Shown in pieces: positions 46,071 through 57,206 of a stretch of 64,000 nt of DNA. A program made the translations under genes and the position numbers. Numbering within the stretch: position 1 is the stretch's first letter; each line of letters begins with the position of its first letter. Origin of the DNA: Takakia lepidozioides (taxonomy: Eukaryota > Streptophyta > Takakiopsida > Takakiales > Takakiaceae). The notes under the pieces were generated by a model. That model was not told the DNA's origin. It did not search any database and saw nothing but the letters and a program-made list of their open reading frames with translations. Where the stretch lies: the NCBI GenBank assembly GCA_030704615.1, contig CM060734.1, positions 12,214,001 to 12,278,000 of the forward strand, in the 5' to 3' direction.

Positions 46071-47598
46071 TGCTGAGGATGCATTTTACGACCGTCGTTC
46101 GATGCTTCGAACGGACTTGCATTATGCGGGGGCTTTGCTCAATCCATTCTTGCTCGACAATACCATGCTCCGAGACAACGCTGATGCCAAGGCCGGCCTC
46201 GTGCGAGTGCTCATGCGACTGGCTCCGCCGAACCATGTAGAAAGAGCTATATCCGAGTACCAATGCTTCTCAGATCGCCGCGACCCTTTTGAGGACATGC
46301 CGGATCCAAAAGAGCTCAATATGTTGCCACCTGAATGGTGGGATCTGATTGGAGCTGGAGCAAGAACATTGGCTCCCATTGCGAAGCGTATTCTTGCTCA
46401 AGTGTGCTCTGCCTCATCTTGCGAACGCAATTGGAGCAGTTACTCATTTGTTCACAACAAAATTCGCAACAGGTTGAATCCCGCGAGGGCTGACAAATTG
46501 GTGTATGTGTATACCATTTGCCGATTGCTACGTGAGAGGACAGTGGATGATGCTGCAACATGGTATGAAAGGAATTTGCATTCCAAAGACTCTACTTCTA
46601 AGGCTGATTCGATGAGTGATGATACTGAGCCTCAGAGAGAATCATCTCAGAGGGAATCATCTTTTCGATAGTGAAGATGGATCCGATGATGCTCCCGAAA
46701 ATGCGTATGACCCGTTTACATTCACAGAGGATGATGCTTATATCCAGCCGACCTTTGATGACTTTCTTGAAGAAGTGCGTATTGCAGATGAAGGTGAAGC
46801 TGCAATTGTGTCATCCCCAGAACATGGTCCTCAAAATGAAGTTGGGGTCGACCCTCGCCCCCCACTACACGCTGAAGCCACTGGTAGTGCCCCAATGGAG
46901 CTTAAGGGTGATGTACTGCCAGGACCAATCGACGTACGCAACCATGTTCATACAAACGATGGTGTCGAACCCATTGTACAGTCGACGGGACGGGATCATG
47001 CCTCACCGATATGACCAACTCCACCACAATGTCAAAATCGATCAGCTCTCCATCAACACAGCGGGCATTAAGGAGCAACAAGATTGATCTGTTTTCCACA
47101 CGCATGCATCATTCTGCTGCATTGGACCGGGCGGAAGTTGAAGCCTCGGATGATGACAACCTGCCACTACAATTCCACCTTAACCGACGTGTTGCGCAGC
47201 AGACCCGTGGTTCCTCACATGCTGGACCATCTAATGCCGGTCCATCTCAGGCAGTCCCCCCTCCGGTACCTCCTTCGAGACCACCTTCGATTGCGTCCCA
47301 AGTCCATAAACGATAGAGAACAGTCCAACCTTTTGTAGGCGATCGGCCCACAAACAGGCCAGATACCGTGGATGGTATTCAAGACCGAAGCGGGAGTTGA
47401 CCTCAGAGAGAACTAAATGTGGTTCGAGGTCGCTTGCAGATTCAAAGGCCTGGACATATGAGGTCGGATAGGGAGGACGATTCCAGCACTGATCATGGCA
47501 ACGGTGGTGAAGTCGAGGGTGACCCGGATTTTCAACCCATCGGAGCATTAGGATTATGATCTTCTTTGTCCCGCCGTCGAAGCAGTAGAAGGAATTGA
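46071..47598 (+). pseudogene. hAT transposase copy B, part 3: dimerisation domain and C-terminal tail
   Basis: The frame resumes with AEDAFYDRRSMLRTDLHYAG and runs through the hAT dimerisation domain (RILAQVCSASSCERNWSSYS, IRNRLNPARADKLVYV) to a stop at 46669. Shifted frames then give the acidic and SHAGPSNAGPSQ-type tail, and VQPFVGDRPTNRPDTV, matching the end of copy A, ending at about 47598. The hAT dimerisation domain mediates multimerisation needed for transposition. The tail after it, about 250 residues, is conserved between copies but not recognised. Confidence 0.88.
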
Positions 47599-47867
47599 AG
47601 CAAAACAACTGTAGGCATGCATCAGCACTTTTTAGTGGATATGTTTATATTTCTGTACTGAAGTAATACCAATGTGATCATTGTCACTATGAGTATTTGT
47701 ATTGCTGTTGTGTATGTGTTGGGAAAAAAAAGATGTTGCCCACGTGTATACCAGCCAAAATGTCGGCCAAAGGCACCGTCACTTGCTCATGTTTGTGTTC
47801 GGTGATTTGCTTGTGGAATGGAGAACAATTGTGCCATGCTTCCAACTGTGCATTCATTTTTATTTAA

Positions 47868-49760
47868 ATGGAGCGACCGCCAAGGTGGCGGTCACTTCTA
47901 CGAGGTCTGCCCCTCTGCGTGGAGCGAGGAATGAGGGGGGGGAGGGGGGCATATAAGCTCCCAGTCATTATTTTGGAAATGAAACGACCGCCGTTACTGG
48001 TGGTCGTTTTTTTGTTTTTTTGGAGCAAAATGGAGCGACCGTAGAGGCGGTCGCCGTTATTGTTGTTTTTTGTAATTGCAGCGACTGCCATTAGTGGCGG
48101 TCGCTTTTATTGAAATCTGGTTGGAAATGGAGCGACCGCCATTTATGGCGGTCGCTTTTATTTTAATTGTTTTGAAAATGAAAATGGAGCGACCGCTAAG
48201 GTGGTGGTCGCTTCTACGAAGTATGCCCTGCACATGGAGCGAGGAGTGAGGCGGGGGGAGGGGGGCATATAAGCTCCAGGACATTCTCCCCTCACTTCTG
48301 GTCGCTTGAAGTTATTTTTTGTTTTTATAAATGTAGCGACCGCCATTACTGGCGGTCGTTTTTTTTTTTTTTTTGGCGAAATGGAGCGACCCCATAGTGG
48401 CGGTCGCTTCTACGAGGTCTACCCTGCGCGTGGAGCGAGGAATGAGGGGGGGGGCATATAAGCCCCCAGTCATTCTCCCCTCACTTCCATTACTGGCAGT
48501 TTTTGTTTTTACAAAATGCAGCGACCACCATTTCTGGCGGTCGCTGTAATGGTTATTTTTTAAGATGCAGCGACCGCCATTACTGGCGGTCGCTTTTATT
48601 TTAATTATTTTGGAAATGAAGCGACCGCCGTTACTGTCGGTCGCTTTTTTGTTTCTTGGAGGAAAATGGAGCGACCGCCATTAGGGGCGGTCGCCGATAT
48701 TGTTGTTTTTTGTAATTGCAGCGACCGCCATTAGTGGCGGTCGTTTTTTTTTAAATTTGGTTGGAAATGGAGCGACCGCCATTTGTGGTGGTCGCATTTA
48801 TTTTAATTGTTTTGAAAATGAAAATGAAGCGACCGCCATTACTGACAGTCACTTTTATTTAAATGTTTTTGAAAATCAAGCGACCGCCATGATTGGCGGT
48901 CGCTTTTATTTTAATTGTTTTGAAAATGAAGCGACAGCCATTGCTGGCGGTCGTTTTTATTTTAATTTTTTTGAAAATAAAGCGACCGCCCATGTTGGCG
49001 GTCGCTTATTTTTTTTAAAGTTTTTGAAAATGAAGCGACCGCCTATGTTGGCCGTCGCTTATTTTTTTTAAATGTTTTGAAAATGAAGCGACCGCCGATG
49101 TTGGCGGTCGCTTATTTTTTTTAAAGTTCTTGAAAATGAAGCGACCGCCCATGTTGGCGGTCGCTTATTTTTTTAAAGTTTTTGAAAATGAAGCGACCGC
49201 CCATGTTGGCGGTCGCTTATTTATTTTAAAGTTTTTGAAACTGAAGCGACCGCCCATGTTGGCGGTCGCTTATTTATTTTAAAGTTTTTGAAAATGAAGC
49301 GACCGCCGATGTTGGCGGTCGCTTATGTTTTTTAAATGCTTTGAAAATGATGCGACCGCCTATGTTGGCGGTCGCTTATTTTTTTTTAAGATTTTGAAAA
49401 TGAAGCGACCGCCTATGTTGGCGGTCGCTTATTTATTTTAAAGTTTTTGAAAATGAAGCGACCGCCCATGTTGGCGGTTGCTAATTTTTTTAAATGTTTT
49501 TGAAAATGAAGCGACCGTTTATGCTGGCGGTCGCTTATTTATTTTAAAGTTTTTGAAAATGAAGCGACCGCTTATACTGGCGGTCGCTTATTTATTTTAA
49601 AGTTTTTGAAAATGAAGCGACCGCCTATGTTGGCGGTCGCTTATTATTTTATTTCCGGAAAATGGTGCGACCGCCGGTTCTGGCGGTTGTTGTTTTTTTT
49701 TTTTTTTTCCGGAAAATCGAGCGACCGCCAATTCTGGCAGTTGCTTCTAGAAGATTCGCC
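47868..49760. repeat. Hairpin array 2 of copy B (GCGACCGCC family, ~32 hairpins, 53-bp period)
   Basis: About 32 hairpins GCGACCGCC-loop-GGCGGTCGC. Thirteen consecutive units start at 48982, 49035, 49088, 49141, 49193, 49246, 49299, 49352, 49405, 49458, 49511, 49564 and 49617, which is 53 bp each with one 52. Spacers are AT-rich and similar (AAAGTTTTTGAAAATGAA). Promoter-like segments interrupt the left part. Open frames across this region translate the repeat and are not proteins. Confidence 0.95.
47951..48490 (+). promoter_or_regulatory. Three duplicated core-promoter segments inside array 2 of copy B
   Basis: CATATAAGC follows a G-run at about 47950, 48266 and 48455. The latter two are followed by CATTCTCCCCTCACTTC. 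Each segment is preceded by TCTACGARGTMTGCCCT...GGAGCGAGGARTGAGG. They duplicate the functional-looking promoter at 49801. Confidence 0.65.
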
Positions 49761-49800
49761 CTGCACGTGGCCCGAGAAATGAGGGCGGGGGGGGGGGGGG

Positions 49801-49842
49801 ATATAAGCCAAGGGAGGCTTATTCTCCCCTCACTTCCTTTCC
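49801..49842 (+). promoter_or_regulatory. Core promoter of the RING-H2 gene, copy B
   Basis: A G-run leads into ATATAAGCC (49801-49809), then ATTCTCCCCTCACTTCC (about 49821-49837). The leader downstream (GGCCATTGGTTGGGTGGGGG near 49905) matches copy A near 16010. Confidence 0.7.
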
Positions 49843-50122
49843 ACACAACTTCTGTGTGCGTGGCATTTCATTATTCCACGACACGTAGTCAAGTGGAGAA
49901 GGAGGCCATTGGTTGGGTGGGGGGTATATTTTGCCGCGATTTCTGTGAGGTCGTTGCAGAATGCTCCCATAGGCTCTCCTCTAGCCTCCAGGATCATTTT
50001 ATTCTACAAAATTAGCTTTTAGGAACTATTTCGACACCTACTCAAACCTATTTAACGGGGGAAGGGTTAAGAGTTACGTCTTTTTAGAAAACCTCGTTTA
50101 GTGTTGCTCCGATTGTTGTAGA

Positions 50123-52303
50123 ATGGCAGAGGGCCAGGACGATGACCGTCATGGAAGAGATGACCCCAATGAACATGGACCGCCCCCTAAGAAAATCAAA
50201 GGGTCAAGGCAAGACTTGAATTGGGAATGGTGACCCTAACATACTAGCAGAAGAGGGCTGGGAGGATATTCCGGAAGAGTTCCGGTGGCCGATGGCGAGA
50301 TGCAAAAAATTCGTGAAATGGTTCTACATCAATCGATTGTGGCCTTTGGATAGGCATAACGTGCAAACCCGAAACAATTACGTAGAGTCCAGGTCTTGCA
50401 CGAACTTGCATTTCCAGCATAGGGCGAATGAGGTGCATTGCACATTATGGGGTCAATCTCTCTTAAAGGGTCAAATCCCGTACACCTTGGCAGCCATGTT
50501 GTACGTGGAGGTCATATTTTTGCGTCCAGTGAATTGACAAACTGCTAGTAGGAGGAACGCAAGGTTGCTATACGATTTGGAGTACATCCCGGACACGTTC
50601 GGAATACAACCGGCTACAACGTTAGAGGAACAACTAGCGGAAAGAGACCAGCGAATCAGGACCCTGCAGGACCGACTAGACTGGCAAACACTACGCATAG
50701 CCGAGTTGGAAGCTAGATTGCAAGACATGCCTTCAAACAATGAAGGCACTGTTGTCCACAATGAGGATCGAACAAACGACGTGGACATGGACGCGGAGTT
50801 TGCGATGCCCGATCGCAGTATTGACCTCATCATTCAGGAAGTTACGGACTTCCTTGACCCTGTGGCCGATGAAACCATGGTTGAGGAACAACGAATTGCG
50901 GATGAGAGAAGGAGGAAAGGAAAAGAACCAGTACTGGAAACCGGGGAATGCTCGAGGGTCGCCATTCAATCGGAGATGAACCCGATATTAGATGTCGACC
51001 GCGTTACAAAGGAGCGGGACATTGCCATGGCAACTGCATGGCGCTTGTCCAAAACGCTGGAGATTCAGGCATGGGTCCCATTGAATGGCGATTGGGAGAA
51101 TTGGATACAATGGGCGACCCATTTGGCCTCCAGAGAAGCACGGGTAGAGCGAGCACTGTCAGGCTTGCAACGTGTCGCACGCATGTCGAACCGTAGCGTT
51201 GATAACATTTATGCCAACATGCAAAGGTATAACGATCTCCGCATTGCATCAAGCGTGTTCGCCGGGTATACCAATTGGGCAGATGTGGATTCTATGTTCG
51301 ATCGATGTGAGCACAGAATCTCGGGGTCGAACAGAAGCATAAAATGAGAATTGGAGATAGAGGAAGAGTGGGACACCACAACAAAGATGACCAGCAACAT
51401 CAAACCGGCCTAGAGGGAGGAGATACCACGAGGCGTTTTGCCGTCATGGATATCAAATAGCACAGTTTGTTCGATGTGTAGGAATCCATACGGCCTAGAG
51501 GGATGTCATGTGCTTGGATCATGTGGACATATGTTCCATCTCACATGTCTTATCCCGCAAGCCTTGCGGACGAGCGCTTGCCTAGAATGTCGTACACCAA
51601 TCCATCGCCGTTTCTATGAGCTGGTGGGCTTGGAGGATCGGATGCCCATAGGTTTTGAATACAATCGACACAACCTCCCATTGGATGGGCTACCATACAC
51701 ATTTCTAAATTGTGTACATTGGGGCAAGAACTTGGTATGGGATGCAGACAGAGAGATGCATGGCATACATGCCGGAAACCCGACATACGTCAAAGATCCC
51801 CAGTATTTATGGGTCACATCTGATTGGGAGATAACCATACGTGCGGGAGGTATTCGAGATTGGTGGGAGAGAGAGCAATTTTGCCGCAATCTGGGAGGGC
51901 ATTGGAGTCAAAGAAGGTCCAGGTTTATCTGACTCCCACAGGTTCCATGGGTGCCGGAGGAGAACGAATTGTATGACCGACAACCGATTGGGAGACATTT
52001 GTTGTTGTCCGAATTGGAAGATGTTATAATATGTCAATGCCGAATGAATGATGTGTACGAGGCGGCTTATCGTCGAAACGACACAATGATTAGGGACAGG
52101 GCCCGCGAGAGGCAGTTGGAAAGTTTCAAAAGTACCATCAAGGCAGTTGTAGAGAAATGGAGGCGATTATGGACAGACCGTTATCATCGTGTTTCGGGGG
52201 CTGTATTGCCGGATGTGGACGGCCTCGTTGCCGATTTGTATGCAGCCCGAGCACTTGTTCTCGATCCACCTCTGCCACGTCGTGAGAGTGAAGAAGAAAG
52301 TTA
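50123..52303 (+). pseudogene. Second transposon gene: coiled-coil, RING-H2 protein, copy B
   Basis: ATG at 50123 (MAEGQDDDRHGRDD) aligns with copy A's start. After a shift near 50225 come CKKFVKWFYINRLWPLDRH and a stop near 50537. A 260-codon frame (50565-51347) encodes a coiled-coil (LEEQLAERDQRIRTLQDRL, RIAELEARL), then ETGECSRVAIQ and NWIQWATHLASREARVERAL. The next frame (51438-51932) has an uninterrupted RING-H2 finger: CSMC, 13 residues, CGHMFHLTC, 10 residues, CLEC. WVTSDWEITIRAGGIRDW and FCRNLGGHW follow. A last frame (51951-52303) is Arg-rich and helical. All eight zinc ligands are present. RING-H2 proteins often act as ubiquitin E3 ligases; this role here is inferred. Conservation across both copies outside the RING suggests past selection. 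Confidence 0.82.
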
Positions 52304-52904
52304 ATTTTCGCCGCGAAGTAGGCGGATGCATGCCAGAATTGATCACATGCCATTGGGCCTTCATTGACCACGAGATCACGGTCGCAAGCTCTGGCAATTG
52401 GCAGTGCAAATCAGGCCACAACATCAAATTCCACATCCTCGGACAGTGACGACTAGGCTTTTAATGACTGGCAGCGTAGTACATATACAATATGCATTTT
52501 TGTTGTACCTTGAATATTGTTGGAAAACACAGTGATGGCATTCCGCCAAGTTTGTATATCACCAATTTTGTTAATACACAATGCACATGTGCGGCACTTG
52601 CCAATTTCAATTGCATGAGCAGCATTTTCTTCACATTTACACTCGTGTGATGGGGAAGAAGTAGTTCACCCTGTAAACAAATTTACAATGGTGTCATATT
52701 TGGTCATGACGTGTATGTGGGTATTTGCAATGAACTCCGAAAGCTGGAGAACGAGGAAATTTGATGTTAACAAATAAGTTATAACGAGTTACGAATGGTC
52801 GTCTTCCAAACAAATTTCGTCTGGTCCCTGCGTATTTCATAATCATTTCGCAAAATCTATGATCTTTTACGAACATACCCACAAAGTTCTCAAAGCACAA
52901 AATA
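52304..52904. other. 3' flank of the RING-H2 gene, no gene recognised
   Basis: AT-rich sequence with no coherent frame, followed at about 52905 by the terminal 118-bp repeats. Confidence 0.5.
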
Positions 52905-54318
52905 ATTTCGATTGATCTCATATTACACTGGGACGTATCAGAGGGTACATTGAACACACTGGCCAAGTCTCAAAGCGAACGAAAATCATTTGGATGGGCA
53001 CCATCCGTTGGCCCATTCAACGAATTTCGATTGAACTCATATTACTCTGGGGCCTCTTACATGGCACATTGAACATAGTGGCCAAGTCTCAAAACGAACC
53101 AAAATCATCTCGATGGCCAACCATCCGTTGAGCCATCGAATGAATTTCGATTGATCTTATATTAGTCCGGGACCTGTGAGAGGGTGTCTGGAACGTGTTG
53201 GCAAAGTTTGGAAGCTAACAAAAATAATTTGGATAGGCAACCATCCGTTCACCCGTTGAATGTATTCTGTTGGAATTGCTATTGCTTTGGGACCTATTGG
53301 ACTGTGTTTCGCATGCTCATGATTTTTTTTCATTCCGTTTTTGAATGGGGCGTGTAATGTAGCCATATGCAACGTGCGTGCCAAATTTGGGAGCGATCAA
53401 AATTCATTTGGACCCAAAACCACAGTTTCTTCCCTGTTTTGCACTCAAAACTTGATTTTGTGTTCAACTTCATGCACTCTTTATAGAGAGTTCTACAATA
53501 GTGAGCGAAGAGAACACTTTGTTTTTGGGGCATTTTTTATTGGTCCAAATTTTGGCGGGGGAGTAGCCGTGGGATGTTGGAAGCCGCAAAATAAAATTGA
53601 GCCAAAAAAAAAATCAATACGTGCCAGAAACCCCCACTGAAAGGCAGTGCAAACATATTTATTGGCTTAAAATAAATTTAAATTCAATTAAATTGTGGAA
53701 TGGCTTGAGGGGGGAGCGCGTCGATGGGGAGGCAAATGATTTATTCGTCTGTTGTGTCTCCGCACATGTGTTGCACACATGTTCAAGTACATGCGGGCAA
53801 AAGAGGGGCTTCAACCACATCCGTTCAATGGGTGCAACAGCCGTGCACGCATTGCAGGATTTTTTTTTCCGCATTGAACAAAAACCAGATGACAAGTGAA
53901 CGCCTCATTGGACAATTGAACGATTTTTGATTGATCTCGTATTACACTGGGACGTATCAGATGGTACATTGAACACACTGGCCAAGTTTCAAAGCGACCG
54001 AAAATCATTTGGATGGACAACCATCCGTTGGCCCATTCAACAAATTTCGATTGAACTCATATTACTCTGGGGCCTCTTACATGGCACATTGAACATAGTG
54101 GCCAAGTCTCAAAGCGAACCAAAATCATTTTGATGGCCAACCATCTGTTGAGCCATCGAATGAATTTCGATTGATCTGATATTAGTCCGGGACCTGATAC
54201 ATGGTATGTTGAACATAGTGGCAAAGATTGAAAGCAAACGAAACTCATTTGGATGGGCAACCATTCAATCGCCCATTGAATGAATGGGGTTTCATCTTCG
54301 ATTATACTGGGACCTGTT
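52905..54318 (-). repeat. Right terminal inverted repeat of copy B, built from 118-bp units
   Basis: Units containing AATTTCGATTGATCTCATAT...CACATTGAACAxAGTGGCCAAGTCT...AACCATCCGTTGxCCCAT start near 52905, 53023, 53143, 53925, 54043 and 54163, with a partial one near 54285. The 53297-54145 portion is the inverted counterpart of 18842-19652. The three-unit block is present on both sides of the unique part at this end only. Confidence 0.8.
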
Positions 54319-54668
54319 ACATGGTATGCCCTTTGAAGCTCTTTTTGTAGTGTCTCCTGCCTCGTAATGCGGTGCTTCTCCATGTCCACTTTATCCAATA
54401 TGTTAATATTCTCCACCTGGAACAGATTCACATATGTGTGCAGAAATCCTTAAAAAAACAAATGACCATCTCAACTTTTATAAGCCTCATCCCCAGCTTC
54501 CAGTTTTGATGGTCATTTGTTTTTTTAAGTTATATACGCATGTGTGGATATGTTCCAGATGGAAGATATTATCATTGGAAAAATAAGAGTTGGAGAAGCA
54601 CCTCATTACGAAGCAAGAGACATTACAGAAGACCTCAGCATGTTGAACATCTGGATGAAGAACCTTCC
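54319..54668. repeat. Foldback (inverted repeat), ~165-bp arms
   Basis: The left arm (about 54319-54484) and right arm (about 54505-54668) pair imperfectly. Matches include CTTAAAAAAACAAATGACCATC with its complement, CACCTGGAACA with TGTTCCAGATG, and CCTCGTAATGCGGTGCTTCTCC with its complement. It lies exactly at the right end of copy B. Confidence 0.65.
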
Positions 54669-55140
54669 CCATCGTCGCTTCAAAGTTCTAGCGCTTCTGA
54701 AATGATTACATGTTTGTTGTTGGAAGCAGATCTCGTAGGCCACATTGATCTCGTACCCATCGAAGACTCCCGTAGGCCATATGGAACGGTTCATGTGATA
54801 CATTTTCACAAATGCGATGTGATACATTTGTGAAATGGTATCACATCAACCGTTTAATGTGGCCAATGCACGTCTTCCGCACCATGGCGGAAATGTTCGC
54901 CACTTGAAAGCACAAACACAAATAATCCGTGCAAACAATCTCAATAATCATATGTACTGCAAGGTGTTTCATACTGCCGATGTTAATGTAGCTGAATTAT
55001 TTAGGAATCGTTTTGCTACTCCCATGCCAACAACATCAGGTCCACTGCGACTACCATATTCCGAATTCCGTATCAGCCACCACGGACATGAAACCAGGAA
55101 CTTCGCACAAAATCTCTAATTCATTCAATTTATGGTGGGC
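54669..55140 (+). other. Unrecognised sequence with a 94-codon frame
   Basis: An open frame at 54835-55119 (MVSHQPFNVANARLPHHGG) shows no recognisable domain. A short direct repeat, ACATTTxxxAAATG(C/G)xATGTGATAC, lies near 54800-54830. It may be a decayed gene fragment. Confidence 0.25.
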
Positions 55141-55254
55141 CATGGCTGCAGCCTACAAGCTGGCCGGGGTGGCTGATACGTCCGTTTGAACATGACAGTC
55201 TCAGAGGACGTTGGCATGGGAATAGCAAAAAAAGTACTACAGAATTCAATTAGA

Positions 55255-56045
55255 GGAACAATGCTATGATACCTTCAGGCTGGCTGTTTTTTTAGGAAGG
55301 CGACTTATTCAAAAACTGGATTCTAAAACAGTAACCTTTATGGTCCAGCAAGTAGCCTAGCATGACAGTTTTAAATATTTTTTCATGGCCTAAACCTGGT
55401 CATGATACACCTTGCTAGGTGTAGAGATATTCTTACTTAGATAAGACTAAGCAAGAAAGACACTTGTTGCTTGAAGGGCTTGGTTCTGGAGATTATCTCC
55501 AGACCTGCAATCTGGTTTCTGAAACGAAGGTACAATCTGCAAGTATAGGGGAATTTTTTATTAAACCATGGTGCTTTCATGATATGATTGACTTGGAATT
55601 CTGAGTTATTTAATTTTTACCCTAGCAGAGCTGTTTATGAGGCCTTGGAATACCAATCCAGGCCTGCATATGCCTGAAAAAACTCAGCCCCGTTTCTACT
55701 TTATGAATCTTGCATGTGTCTTGGCACTGATAGATCGGTTTCAAGCCAACACAAGATGCCTTTTTAGGAAGATGAATGGCTCAAGAACTGGATTATGTAA
55801 GGCTTGACCCATGTCAACAAAAAATGAGGAATCATTATGTCAACAGGCAAATTCTTAAGACATGTATGGCTTGTTGTTTCAATTGCAATTTAAAGTACTA
55901 TGTGCTTGGCTCTCGAGATTTATCTCCAGACCTGCAATCTGGTTTTTGAAATGATGTTACAATTGGCAAGTATGGTGGTGATCGTTGTATGTCAAACTAT
56001 GGTGCTTTCATAATATGATTGACCAAGAATCCCACCCTCCCACCC
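55255..56045. repeat. Diverged tandem duplication, ~450-bp period
   Basis: TTTTTAGGAAG...AAAACTGGATT (about 55270) recurs near 55762. TTATCTCCAGACCTGCAATCTGGTTT...TGGTGCTTTCATxATATGATT (55490-55590) recurs at 55917-56020. No gene is seen from 55141 to 56410. Confidence 0.6.
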
Positions 56046-56409
56046 TGTTTTTTCAGATACCCTGAAATGTAATGGGATATTCAAATGAGATGGTAAACAT
56101 GGAAGTGGTTGTTAGATGGTGCCCTGTAAAGGGCTGCTTTGTCTTTCAATGACAATGACCTTAGTGGTCTTGTCCGTGACTTGACAGGACATGTATATCT
56201 TCCCTCTCTTTATCTGATCAGACCTTACCGTAAATATGATTGTTGACATTGGTTGTGACAGCTCCAATCAATAAAGAACTCGCACCATCAGTTGCGTTCC
56301 AACAGCAGTACCGGTCCCCCGAGTAAATAAAATTCTGTTGTAAATAATAAATTGCATACGCTCGAACCTCACAAATGTCATTTCAACAAAACCGGCCGTG
56401 TATTGTGGC

Positions 56410-56775
56410 ACTGTTTGTAACTGCGAATGTTTCAATGTTTCTGACAGGGTACTGAGAAAATGATATATTGGATCCATAGGAGTTAGACAACAAACGTTCC
56501 ATATCTCATTCAACTGTGCGATACTACCATGAGTGGCATGGATAAAAAAGTAATAGGTGTACATGCGACCTCCGCACGTTTAAGTAGAGACCTAGTATCA
56601 AACGTTCGGAGGTCGCATGTGCACCTATTACTTTCCGATCCATGTCTCTCATGGTAGTGTCGCACAATTGAATGAGAGGAGACGTTTGTTGTCTAACTCC
56701 TACGGAACTAATACATCGTTTTCTCATAACCCTATCCGAAACCTTGGAACATTACAAATATAAACAGTGAGCCGG
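56410..56775. repeat. Long foldback element, ~165-bp arms, 20-bp loop
   Basis: The left arm ends ...CATGCGACCTCCGCACGTT (56580) and the right arm begins AACGTTCGGAGGTCGCATG (56601). Pairing continues outward through GGAGTTAGACAACAAACGT and its complement to about 56410 and 56775, with roughly 85-90% identity by eye. The loop is 56581-56600. It is compatible with a MITE or a young hairpin-RNA locus. No target duplication was fixed. 56776-57206 holds nothing else recognisable. Confidence 0.8.
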
Positions 56776-57206
56776 TACACAAACCATTTATGTTGCGATG
56801 ACAGGTGCCAGGGTCGAGCATATGCAATGTAATATTTACAATGAGACTTTATTTATTACATGCACGATCAAAATTGAGTTATGTCTTCATAAAGGAACCA
56901 TTATACCGCTAGAATTCTCATATCTACGAGACTATGGTCTACTCCGTCCTATATACGTCTTTCGGCTCAGGCCAATTGAATGGCTTGCCCATGAACTGAA
57001 GTACTACATGGGCTAATGTGACTCTCTCATTCTTGTTGTTGTCGTACAACCTTTTGTAGCATTAAATGCCAACAACCTCCCGTAAATTGGTCCTGGAACA
57101 TACTTTGATCATAATGAGCGCCGCCATTTATTCGTACCGCTATCTTCCCAATGGCAAATGCCTCCGACGTCATGTCCTTGGGAGGGGGGGGGGGGGGGGG
57201 TGGCAT

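Noticed and set aside
48700-49071. A 123-codon open frame with a repeated GGRFYFN-type peptide
   Set aside because: It is a translation of the hairpin array; the peptide period follows the 53-bp DNA unit and similar frames appear on both strands of every array.
48982-49640. CRISPR-like appearance (regular palindromic repeats with spacers)
   Set aside because: Spacers are nearly identical AT-rich sequence, not unique, and all surroundings are eukaryotic transposons.
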